From contig JWZX01000175.1 in NCBI GenBank assembly GCA_001275005.1, positions 1-14,141 of the forward strand: a stretch of DNA of 14,141 nucleotides, written 5' to 3'. Source of the stretch: Chrysochromulina tobinii. Its lineage: Eukaryota; Haptophyta; Prymnesiales; Chrysochromulinaceae. This document shows positions 1 through 8,159 of the stretch, one piece after another. Within the stretch, counting starts at the first letter, position 1. Each line of letters starts with the position of its first letter. Both the position numbers and the translations under genes were made by a program. The notes under the pieces are model-generated. The model was not told where the DNA came from. It was given only the letters and a program-made list of their open reading frames with translations, and searched no databases.

Positions 1-373
1 CCGCCTACTCCCGTCCTCCCCTGCTGGCTACCGGAGCACATTCGATAGGCTTCCGTATGGTTGTCTGTTGTTTATGTATAGACTTGACATGACGCCCACA
101 CAAATGGGGCGTGAATGTGAGTCGTGATTTATCTTGTGAACGATTTCTCGCTCTTCCTGTGAATGCACCCATTTGGGGGTTCACCGCCCACGTCGGCGGG
201 CGCACTCCCTCCCGAGTTCGTATTTGGGTCTCGCCGCACTTTCTTTTTATGGCTGTCTCTCAGCTCTCCATCTGCATGTGTCTCATGTGTGGCCTGCCCT
301 CTTTGTCTTTGTATTGTTTTCACGGTTGTGCTGCTTACGTGTTGTGTGTAGGATTCCTATTCATAATGAATGC
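1..373. other. 5' flank of the exostosin-like gene, no independent gene seen
   Basis: No gene of its own is convincing here. From about 240 to 360 the plus strand is pyrimidine-rich and, in the frame of the downstream gene, stays open back to an ATG at 173, encoding a hydrophobic stretch (LFVFVLF and neighbours) just before the chosen start. This could be a signal-anchor exon, a 5' UTR, or an upstream intron end. Three ATGs crowd together at 366, 370 and 374; the first two are out of frame with the enzyme, and the one at 370 stops almost at once. No clear TATA box was identified. Confidence 0.4.
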
Positions 374-409
374 ATGGCTGATTCGAAGCCCATGGCTGAT
401 TCGAAGCCT
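374..409 (+). repeat. 18-bp tandem duplication carrying the start codon
   Basis: Two copies of an 18-bp unit (374-391 and 392-409) differ only in the last base. Each begins with ATGGCT and encodes MADSKP, so the protein from ATG 374 starts with the hexapeptide twice and either ATG could serve as the start. Confidence 0.9.
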
Positions 410-1734
410 GCCCTGCCCCGCGTCTTCGCTTACCCCGTGCGGTACACGCCACGTTCGACGGACGCAGCGCTTGCCGCGACCACACTGCTGTTACCTCATG
501 GCTTTCTTATCGATGGATCGCCCAGCGGCTTGCAGACCACGATCGCCGAGCGGCTCGCAATGCTGCAGAGGCCGCCAGCCGACACGGCAGATCTCTTCTT
601 CGGTTTCCTGCCGCTGTACGGTCCGCCGATGAGCACTTGGACGGAGGATGACCATCGGCTGATGCACTCCATGGGGCCCGAGCGCGAGGACTACATTCCC
701 ATCTCGCTGCGCGTGCGCGTGCACCGCATGTGCGAGCAGCTGGGCAACTCTACTCTCATGCGCACGCAGCTGCCGCACCTGACGCGACGTACGCTGAAGC
801 GGCACGTGCTGGTGACTCCGTTCGTGCCACATGCGTGCGATCACGAGGCACGGCTCACGGGCCGGCCTTTCCCTCCTCGGCGAGAGTGGCTCAGCCACAT
901 CATCCTCGAGCTCAATGTGGATAATCTCGTGAGCAGGGACGATATCCGCCATCGCAGGATCAGCATGCCGTATCTGTCGAGCGTGCGATGGTCGCGCGCG
1001 TGGCAGGGCGTGCCGCCGTGGCAACGGGCGCCTCCCACTGAGCGCAACGCCGCGCAGAGTCGTTCACACCTCGTGAGCTTCACAGGGTCCCTCCGAGGTC
1101 AACCGATCTCCATGCAGCTCCGTACCAGGCTAGTGGCCTCGTGCCGAGCCCGAGCGGCGCACGTGTGTGCGGCGCACGTATCGGATAACTTTCCGATCCT
1201 CGCGCCTGAGGAGTCGAGTGATGCCGAGCGCATGAGCATGCGGCGTGCGCTGCGGCTCAAGCTGCATTCGACATTTTGCCTCGAACCTCCAGGTGAGATC
1301 GCCACTGTTGGCATGCTGATGGCCCTCCCTCATTGCATGCTGACCTCGAGCATGCATCCTGCCTCGATCCTCCAGGCTTCTCACCCCCACGCAAGTCTTC
1401 ACTCGACTCGATGCTCAGCGGATGCATCCCCGTCTTCTTTTACTCGGACGAGGAGTTTGCGAGCCTCTGGCCCTTCCACATGGGCGGGCTGCACGGCTGG
1501 GGAGCGAATGCGAGCGTGCGAGTGCCTCTGGAGGCCGCGCTGGACGGCAGCGTGGACGTGATCGAATACCTGCAGGCCGTGCCTGAGGCACGCATACGGG
1601 CCATGCAGTCGATGCTCGCCGCGCACGCGCACACCCTTTTGTACGGCATCGGGCCCTACTCTGGCGACGCAATCGAGACGATGCTAGCCGCCTTGCATGC
1701 CGGGCTCTCGCGGCCGGCCCGGGCTCGTCATTGA
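374..1734 (+). CDS. Exostosin/GT47-family glycosyltransferase-like protein, two exons
   Basis: Exons 374-1292 and 1376-1734 give 425 residues. Exostosin-like GT47 enzymes transfer sugars during polysaccharide or glycoprotein synthesis, normally in the Golgi; the substrate here cannot be told. The C-terminal half carries the family signatures: HLVSFTGSLRG (about 232-242), then STFCLEPPG at the splice junction (about 299-307), followed by SPPRK, SLDSMLSGC and IPVFF (about 309-328). In many relatives an Asp follows the PPG or PRG; here it is Phe308. The N-terminal part (RVFAYPVRY, about 16-24) resembles the usual start of the domain. From ATG 374 there is no signal anchor, unusual for a Golgi enzyme. 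The frame stays open upstream to ATG 173, which would add 67 residues including a hydrophobic segment, so the start is uncertain. The family call is good; the exact N-terminus is not. Confidence 0.82.
1293..1375 (+). other. Intron of the exostosin-like gene (83 nt, phase 1)
   Basis: The donor is GTGAGA and the acceptor CTCCAG. Removal joins CLEPP to a Gly codon and then FSPPRK, restoring the family motif across two different frames. The 8-mer cctccagg occurs at both boundaries (1286-1293 and 1369-1376), spanning the splice sites. The interior has repeated gcatgctga motifs. Confidence 0.85.
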
Positions 1735-1910
1735 CGTATCCGGTTTGCCCAGCGCGGGCGGCGGGCGGGGCGCGCCCCTGCGTTTGGTGGTGATACAGAG
1801 AGGAGACTCGTCCGAGTCTGAGACAGTGATTTTGTAATGCGACTTGCGGGGTTTTGTGCACCCGACGGGTCAATAGGTTCACATGAACGCTCCGGCGACG
1901 AGGCCCGCGC

Positions 1911-2960
1911 ATGAAGATGCCACGATTTCTCTCTTCGATTGCGCTGCGCGGCCCTCTGGCGCGGCTAGCTCGGCCGCTGTGCGTGCGATCGCATCCGTCT
2001 CCCGCTGCGCTCATCCCGGCCGAGCAGATGCCGCACGCCTTGCGGAGGCGCATCGCAGGGATCGAGGCACTGCACGCGGAGTTCGAAGAGCTCGAGGAGG
2101 CGCATCACGAGCAGCTCCGGCTCATCGAGCAGTCGTTCACTGAGAAAAGCAATGCACTCTTTACGCGACGGCAGCGGATCGTCGCGGGCGTCGAGGAGCC
2201 TACCGATGAGGAAGTCGCACGTTCTGCGTATTTTGCCGAGTTCGAGGAGGTGCTCGGGAAAGCGCCGGTGCCGCGGCCTGGGGATGCGCCCGTTGTGGGT
2301 ATCCCTGCCTTCTGGCCCACGGTGCTGCGCCGCTGCACGTCGCTGCAGCCAGATGCCATCGAGGGCTTTGCCATCTCAGAGGCGGACTGGGCCGTGCTCG
2401 AGCACCTGGTCGAGGTGCGCATGGAGCCGTGGCAACCCCAGGAGCAGATGCCGGACGACTTCGACGCCGACGTGGTGCATGACGAGCCCGGCTTCTCATT
2501 CACGTTTGTCTTCGCGCCCAACCCGCTCCTTCGCTCACCCGAGCTCACGATCTTCTGCCTGGGAAGCATGGAGGTTGCCTCGGCGACGACGCCCGAGTGG
2601 ACGGACCCAAAGCACGACCCAACGGTGACGTGGCGGACCAAGAAGGTACGCAAGAAGGGCGCGGCGGAGACCATCAAGAAGCTCTCGGCGCGCCCAGTCG
2701 AGTCCTTCTTCCGCATCTTCGCCGTCGAGTCTGTCGCTGGCGACGAGACGCTCGCCGACGAGGAGGACGAGCGGATGTCGCTGCAAGAGCTGCAGCAGGA
2801 CATCGTGTTCCGGCTGCGCGATGACGTGGTGCCACGCGCGTCGATGTACTACATCAGCCAGCTGCACGGCTTCGACGACGAGGACCTCGATGACGAGGGC
2901 GAGGAGCTCGAGCGCGAGGATTGGGAGCGCAGCCGCCGCGAGGGCAAGGGCCAGCGGTGA
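1911..2960 (+). CDS. NAP1/SET-family nucleosome assembly protein (histone chaperone)
   Basis: A single exon of 349 residues. NAP-family proteins are dimeric chaperones that bind H2A-H2B and help assemble or remodel nucleosomes. A long charged helix (about 40-92, rich in Glu, Leu and Arg) fits the dimerisation helix. Family motifs then follow in order: GIPAFWPTVL (130-139, compare IPGFWLTAL), PGFSFTFVFAPN (193-204), LTIFCL (212-217), VTWRTKKV (239-246), VESFFRIF (263-270), and DIVFRLRDDVVPRASMYY (297-314), ending in an acidic tail (FDDEDLDDEGEELE). The first 39 residues are basic and Arg/Ala/Pro-rich with few acidic residues and look unlike a NAP N-terminus. The start may instead be Met40 (ATG 2028), or a short upstream exon from ATG 1883 may join it. 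It lies 176 bases after the preceding gene on the same strand. Confidence 0.88.
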   Translation: MKMPRFLSSIALRGPLARLARPLCVRSHPSPAALIPAEQMPHALRRRIAGIEALHAEFEELEEAHHEQLRLIEQSFTEKSNALFTRRQRIVAGVEEPTDEEVARSAYFAEFEEVLGKAPVPRPGDAPVVGIPAFWPTVLRRCTSLQPDAIEGFAISEADWAVLEHLVEVRMEPWQPQEQMPDDFDADVVHDEPGFSFTFVFAPNPLLRSPELTIFCLGSMEVASATTPEWTDPKHDPTVTWRTKKVRKKGAAETIKKLSARPVESFFRIFAVESVAGDETLADEEDERMSLQELQQDIVFRLRDDVVPRASMYYISQLHGFDDEDLDDEGEELEREDWERSRREGKGQR

Positions 2961-3484
2961 GCGCGCGGTCGGTGGAACGCGCGGGGCCGGTTTTCGCAAG
3001 GCGGTTGCGACGACATCGTATTCGTTGAATTCGGCTTTCGGGTAAAACTGGTGCATACTTCATCACATATAAATAACGTTTAAACTCGACACATTAAGTA
3101 AGAGCGTAATAACAGCGTCCGCAGACGCGTCGCGCCAAAAGTGAAGAGTCGCAGTCGGCCGCGGCGCGCGCGGCCGCGGGGACCGGGGCGACGCGCGGGA
3201 CTTCCGACAAGGGCGTTACCGGCTAGCCGCAGTGGACTGGGCGACAGAGTGTTTCATCGCTGGTCCATCGCCCAGCGGTCCGTGTGCACCTGTGGCTGTG
3301 CGGCTGTGGATCATGCGTGGTCGCTGGTATCACACTGTCCCGGTCCATCTGCCGGTCATCGAACTCCCTAGGCATCCCGCGGACTTCCGATCTGCTGCCC
3401 CCGCGTGTCACGCCGCCTGCCTGGCCGAGCCGCTCACCTGCCGGTGGAGCCCCCCCCTCCCCCTCGCGTGTCCTCATTTCGCGC
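2961..3484. other. Spacer between convergent genes (3' UTRs), no gene seen
   Basis: This lies between the stop of the NAP-like gene (plus) and the stop of the TspO-like gene (minus), so it should hold both 3' ends. An AT-rich island at about 3050-3115 (includes tataaataac) stands out from GC-rich surroundings and is a plausible polyadenylation region; no canonical AATAAA is present in it. Open frames across 3141-3530 have no recognisable protein and look like composition shadows. Confidence 0.5.
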
Positions 3485-4378
3485 TCATTTTTCAAAGACG
3501 CTGATGAGCGGCAGCCGGAGTGGAGCTGAGGAGCCGTCAACCTTGGGGAGTAGCGGCTCGCGCGGCTCGTTGATCTTCCAGATCGTCCACGTGAGGACCG
3601 ACGCAATCGAGATCCACACCGCTGAAGGCGCGAGCAGCTTGCCAGCGAGCGGAGCCACTTGGAAGTAGGTGTACACGGCGTAATAGACACTGGCAAGCAC
3701 CGCGAGCACTCCACACGCACTCGTTCCCAGGCGACGCTCGACGTTGGTGACGCAGTTCCACGTGTCGCCCACGCACAGATGCAGCACGAGCACGAGCAGC
3801 GCCGGCGTGTAGAGCAGCCGGCCGCTAGCACGCCACACGAGCAGCGACGAGGTCGCACGTAGCCCCGAGATGGTGAGCCAAATAATGGGGAAAGCAATGC
3901 CCGGGGGCGTCCAGCTCCTGCGCGCGCGAGTCTCGGTCAGCAGACCCTGAGCTAGAAGACATCAAGCGGGCAGCAGGCGTGGATCACTGAGCGTAGCTTA
4001 CGGACGCTTCACATCCTTCGGAGTTGCGCTGCCCTCAAAACCACCGCGTGGCGGACGTTTGGCCGGGAGGAGCGCGAATACGCGCGAGCGCAGCGAGAGG
4101 AAGAGAAAGATTGGAGGCACAATGAAGGAAGGCAGCACGCCAACCGTAGTGTCGATGGCCTTGAAGAGGCTTGCAATGACGGCAAACTCACCAGCCGTGG
4201 CGAGAGGATAGACAGCCAGCTGCTTGAAGTCGGTCGGAGGGCTGCTTGCAGCCCTGGGTGCCGAATGACGCGCGGCCGTCTGCGTCGTAAAGGTATTATG
4301 GGCGGGCGCGCAACGCAGTGACGTAACCACTGACACTGTGAGGGCGAGCAGTGTTGAACGCAGGGCGAACGCGCCCAT
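3485..4378 (-). CDS. TspO/MBR-family (tryptophan-rich sensory) membrane protein with N-terminal leader, two exons
   Basis: On the minus strand, exons 4378-4002 and 3917-3485 give 269 residues. TspO/TSPO proteins are five-helix membrane proteins that bind porphyrins and other tetrapyrroles or sterols and act in stress and tetrapyrrole handling. Diagnostic motifs lie in exon 2: SWTPPG (127-132), FPIIW (135-139), GDTWNCVTNVERRLG (176-190), PLAGKLLAPSAVW (215-227) and TWTIWKIN (235-242). Exon 1 adds VYPLATAGEFAVIASLF (57-73) and a hydrophobic helix ending LRSRVF. The first ATG in the frame is at 4378 and begins a good signal peptide (hydrophobic about 9-22) followed by a Ser/Ala/Thr-rich stretch to about residue 48. 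That is compatible with secretory-route import into a complex plastid, although no clear plastid cleavage motif is visible. ER or secretory location is the alternative. Confidence 0.88.
3918..4001 (-). other. Intron of the TspO-like gene (84 nt, phase 2)
   Basis: Read on the minus strand, the donor is GTAAGC at 4001 and the acceptor GCAG ends at 3918. Splicing completes a Pro codon and creates the continuous family motif KRPSWTPPG. Without splicing the upstream frame ends at a TAA within the donor itself. Confidence 0.88.
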
Positions 4379-4977
4379 CCGACACGGCTGGATATGTTCT
4401 GGTTCGCCCGGAAAATAGAGGACGCGGGGCACGGACGGGGAAACCCGCGTGTATAGCGGACAAAAACGCCGTTACATGAACGGACTCTCCGACGCACGCC
4501 TCGATGAGGAACGAGCGGAATCCTGAGTATTTGTTCTAGATCTTCTAGTCAACTCAAGACATGTCTCAAGACTCAAGTCAAGTCAAGTCAAGTCAAGTCA
4601 AGTCAAGCCCTTGAAGTCAAGTGAAGCTCCCCTTTCATGGTTACGATGTAAACTATTATGACATCTTCTTTCGACCAGCTACTATGTGCCCATTGACTTG
4701 ACTTGTCTGGACTTGTCTATGCCTCTTTCGTGTTCTGCCCGTCTCGCCTTGAGATTTTTGTCTCAAACTTTTCCAAAAAGATGGCTGCATCTCCCGCGTG
4801 TTTGTCCTCTCCAAAAGTGCACGAAAAGCGTGGAAGACTCGCAGCGCAGCAGGCCAGGACAAATAATCGCCAGAGACCGACGCGTGCGTTGATAGCGCGC
4901 GTCGTCGGTGGAGCGTGGGAGCCACGACGTCAGCCCGGACGGATTCAACGTCCATAACCGCCGGGACCTCTGCAAGA
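4379..4977. other. Shared upstream region of the divergent TspO-like and C2-channel genes
   Basis: About 600 bases separate the two start codons, which point away from each other, so both promoters probably lie here. The region is less GC-rich than the coding DNA in its centre (about 4510-4860). It contains a pentanucleotide array and an inverted counterpart, described separately. No TATA box, RNA gene or convincing upstream exon was recognised. Small open frames at 4686-4957 have no family features. Confidence 0.5.
4573..4607 (+). repeat. TCAAG pentanucleotide microsatellite
   Basis: Seven perfect tandem copies of TCAAG, preceded by degenerate copies (ctcaagac) from about 4550 and followed by gtcaagtg at 4616-4623. 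A reverse-complement stretch, ttgacttgactt, lies at 4693-4704, so the two could pair as an imperfect stem. Confidence 0.95.
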
Positions 4978-7900
4978 ATGTGGGGGGATAGCAGCTGCCG
5001 TGTTAGTACCGCCCCTGCATCGGGCTCAACAGCTTCCGGAGAGATGATAACCCATGCGCACCTCAGTGCTCTGGAGATGCGCACGCAGAAACGCTTGGGA
5101 GAGATGCACGAGACTCTCAACAAAATCCTGCAGCAGATGCCCGAAATGCTCGGGCCCTCGCGCAAGCCGACCCCCACGTCAGCCCACGGTGCCTCTCTGG
5201 ACTCAGTGATCGAGGAGGCGAAGGAGGATGCAGCCGCGCGGATGCGAAAGCACGGCACGCTGACGGTAAACATCATGAAGGCGAATAACCTGATCAAGGC
5301 GGACCTGTTGGGGCTGTCCGATCCGTACGTGCACATTGGGCTGCCTGGGCTACCTGGGCAGCCCACGATGCGCACCCGGACGATCAGGAGTAACCTCAAT
5401 CCAGAGTGGGATGAAAGGATCGAGTTCGAGGGAGTGCTCGAGCAGTTCGTTTCAAGCACTTGCAGGCTCGACTTGTTTGACCAAGACTTCCGAATGTCGG
5501 ATGCGATGAGGCACGGGAGTTCAAAGCAGGACATTCTCTCCGACGACAAGCTGGGTTGGCTCGAGTTCAGCCTGAGCGAGCTGGGGACGAAAGATTCGAT
5601 CCTCAAGAACGACTGCGTGCTTTCCGGCGTCCCACACGGCACCATCACCTTCGAAGTCTCGTGGTCGCCAGATTCGAACGCCGGCGTCAACACGGTAAGA
5701 GGACCCCCCTGTCGCCCGCGGAGCCGCGTCACGCAGTCACCTGGTCCCTCCCAGCACGCTCCCCTTTCGACCCCTTCGCCCTTGCCCCGTCGACGCAACT
5801 CCTCGGCACCCCCCGCAGATTCGCTCGCTGGTCGAAAAGGACAGAGATGTGAAATTCCAATTGCGCAACTTGCGCCGTGCCATGAACGCCCAAGCCGAGA
5901 AAGATCGCCGAAAGGCTGCGCGTGGGATGCGCCGACAGATGACTCTGAATCGGTCACCTACGCAGTCTATACACGGCTCACCTCCCGGAGGCGGGCTGCA
6001 AAAGCAGTCCACCAAAATGTGCGCTTCGCCCCGGCCGGCGTCGTCGCCCCTTCCCCCCCCCTCTACAGTCCGCGCTCCGTGTGCGTTCACTCCTTGGCTC
6101 ACGTTTTGTTCCACGCGCCTTGGCCCGCGCTGCCAGTTCGATCAGTACGTCCATCTCGGACGAATCCGACATGCGCTGGTCCAACAAGGTGTGCAGGTCC
6201 CTCTGTGGACCCATGATCGACCCGAACTCCCGCTTCCGCACCTCGTGGAACATATGTCTCGCATTCTTCATCATCTACTGCGGCATCGCCGTTCCGTTTG
6301 AGATCGCCTTCGAGGTGGACATGGTCAACGCCATGTGCGGCGTCGGCGAGGAGCGTTTGCTGCGTGAGGACTGCCCCTCGTACCTCCAGTGGTTCTGGCT
6401 CAACTTTCTGGTGGACTTATGGTTCATCTCGGACATCGTCATAAACTTCCGCACTGGCTGTGCGCGTGCACCCCAGAGCCACCCGCTCCCCACCCGCTCG
6501 CCACCTGCTCGCCACCCGCCGCCACCCGCCGCTGCCGCTGCATCGATGCCTCGCCCACTCTTCCTTCCCCTCGCATACAAGCGCTCACTACGGCGCCCCC
6601 CCGCCTCGCCCACTCCTCGCTTACGCCCCACTCTCACGCTTCGATGTGCTCCGCACACCCCACCCTCAGATATGCAAGAAGGGCGCCTGGTGAAGGACGA
6701 TTGGTTGGTCGCGAAGGCGTACTTGCGAAGCAGCAGCTTTTTCATGGATGTCCTTGGCTCGTTCCCGCTCAACATTGTGCTGATGATCGTCACGCCCGAC
6801 AACCCTTACGGCAACGTCGACGTAGCAGCCACAGATGACGCCGCGGGGAGCGCGGCGCGCGCCAATCGATTGCTGCGGCTGTTGCGGCTCACAAAGCTGG
6901 CCAAGCTCGCGCGCATGGCCAAGCTCAGAAAGTACTTGGCAAGCTTTGAGGAGTTCATCAATCCAGGCGTGCTCGCGGTCACGAGCTTGTCTGCAGCGGC
7001 CCTCCTGTGCTGTCACTGGTTCGGATGCCTCTGGTGGCTCGTCTCGGACCTCGAAATCTCTGAACCCGACCTCATGCACCAATGGTACGCTGGCGTGGAA
7101 AATACGTGGCACCCGCCCGTCTGGCTGAAGAACGAGGAGAATCTCGGGGCCAAGTATGCCTTCTCATTCTTTTGGGGCGCCGGGATGGTCACCTCGACGA
7201 TCCCCTTCGACATCTTGCCATTGACTCCCTTCGAGTCGATCGCAACGACCTTCATGATGTTCGTGGGCCTGCTGCTGAACGCGTACGTGATCTCATCGCT
7301 TACATCAGCTCTCGCCTCGATGAACTCGCAGAAGGAGCTCGCGCGCAAGGAATTAGGCACCGTGAAAACCTTTCTCGTCATGAAGGGTGTGCCGACGGAC
7401 CTGCGCTCACGCATCCTCGAGTACTTCGAGTACCGGCTGACCTCGTCTCAGGGCCTCGCCAAATCCATCAACATGGAAGAGATGCCAGCGAACTTGCATT
7501 TGCAGCTCTTGATCGCCATGTGCAAGACGCTCGCTGCCAAGTGCCCGCTCTTCCGAGATCTGTCCGAGCCTTGCGTGGTGACGCTCATGTCGCGCCTGAA
7601 ACCGTGCGTCTTCGTGCCGGGCCAGGTCATCGTCTTCGAGGGCCACGCACTCGAGAATGTGTACTTCATCAACAGGGGACTCGTCGAGCTCCGCGTGAAC
7701 ACTCTGATCGTAGGGACGCGGCGCGACAGCGATAACTTTGGCGTGGATGACTTCCTGACTGCGTACCTATCCAAGGAGGTGCCTCTCGTCATGGCCACGG
7801 CCCGAGGGATGAGTTACTGTGACGTGTACTCCCTTTCGCACGAGGTGCTTCTCGATGCCGTCGAGAACGACAAGCACTACCAAGTGAAGTCCGCCGCCCG

Positions 7901-8096
7901 CGCCAACGGTCTGCCAGGCATGGAAGCCAGAGACTTGCGTGCCGCGACGCGCCGCGGGATCGACACCCTTCGCTCCAAGACGGCGACCTTGTACAGCAAG
8001 GGCTTTGGTGGGCCATCGAGAGGGAGCACCAAAGGAAGTCTTGCGACCGGTAGGTCGTCAGAGGGTGTATCGAGCGATCGGGAGTTGATGGCGTGA
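4978..8096 (+). CDS. C2 domain fused to a six-TM voltage-gated/CNG-like cation channel, four exons
   Basis: Exons 4978-5694, 5819-6018, 6137-6459 and 6670-8096 give 888 residues. A C2 domain (about 92-230) keeps likely Ca2+-binding acids: Asp109 and Asp115 (SDPYV), Asp168 and Asp170 (FDQDF), and Asp189/Asp190 before KLGW. A basic helical linker (240-305) leads to the channel: S1 about 342-362, S2 391-410, S3 433-454, S4 476-503 (repeated Arg/Lys every third or fourth residue, RLLRLLRLTKLAKLAR), S5 513-538, pore 576-600, S6 602-628, then a C-linker and a cyclic-nucleotide-binding-like fold (705-815). The filter reads TSTIPFD, not TTVGYGD, so ion selectivity is unclear. The nucleotide pocket looks degenerate. 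It is probably a plasma- or endomembrane cation channel modulated by voltage and Ca2+/lipid. ATG 4978 is the first in the open frame; ATG 5044 is an alternative. Two separate genes are unlikely, because all junctions keep phase. Confidence 0.85.
5695..5818 (+). other. Intron 1 of the C2-channel gene (124 nt, phase 0)
   Basis: The donor is GTAAGA directly after codon Thr239; the acceptor CCCCGCAG follows a C-rich tract. It joins the end of the C2 domain to a basic helical linker in a different frame. Confidence 0.85.
6019..6136 (+). other. Intron 2 of the C2-channel gene (118 nt, phase 2)
   Basis: The donor is GTGCGC and the acceptor TGCCAG, with a long C run inside. Splicing completes an Ile codon and moves from the linker frame into the frame of the S1 region. 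The acceptor choice is supported by phase; other nearby AGs cannot be excluded. Confidence 0.75.
6460..6669 (+). other. Intron 3 of the C2-channel gene (210 nt, phase 1, no stop in frame)
   Basis: The donor is GTGCGC and the acceptor CCCTCAG. Splicing yields NFRTGY followed by MQEGRLV, matching the S2-S3 linker of CNG/EAG-type channels. The interior is Pro/Ser/Ala/Arg-like low-complexity DNA with degenerate ccaccegctcg-type C-rich repeats (here c/g/a/t only: ccacc, cgctc). Its length is an exact multiple of three and it lacks an in-frame stop, so retention would insert 70 residues without breaking the frame. Confidence 0.85.
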
Positions 8097-8138
8097 GAGC
8101 ACATTCGCCAGCAGGTACCAGGTTGTTTGAAAGCAATG

Positions 8139-8159
8139 CCACATATGTCATATATGTGG
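8139..8159. repeat. Short inverted repeat (8-bp arms, 5-nt loop)
   Basis: ccacatat at 8139-8146 is the exact reverse complement of atatgtgg at 8152-8159, with gtcat between. It lies 43 bases after the channel stop codon, so it would sit in the 3' UTR. Its function is unknown. Confidence 0.85.

Noticed and set aside
1415-2053. 212-residue minus-strand open frame bridging two genes
   Set aside because: It is antisense to the end of the exostosin-like gene and the start of the NAP-like gene; Arg/Ala-rich with no domain.
4656-5957. 433-residue minus-strand open frame
   Set aside because: It is antisense to the C2 domain exon, with no family motif and Ser/Arg-rich composition as expected for the reverse of acidic coding DNA.
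6081-8096. Channel treated as an uninterrupted 671-residue gene starting at 6081
   Set aside because: It would keep a 70-residue Pro-rich insertion between S2 and S3, which splicing 6460-6669 removes to restore the family motif. Upstream exons with matching phases also join to it.
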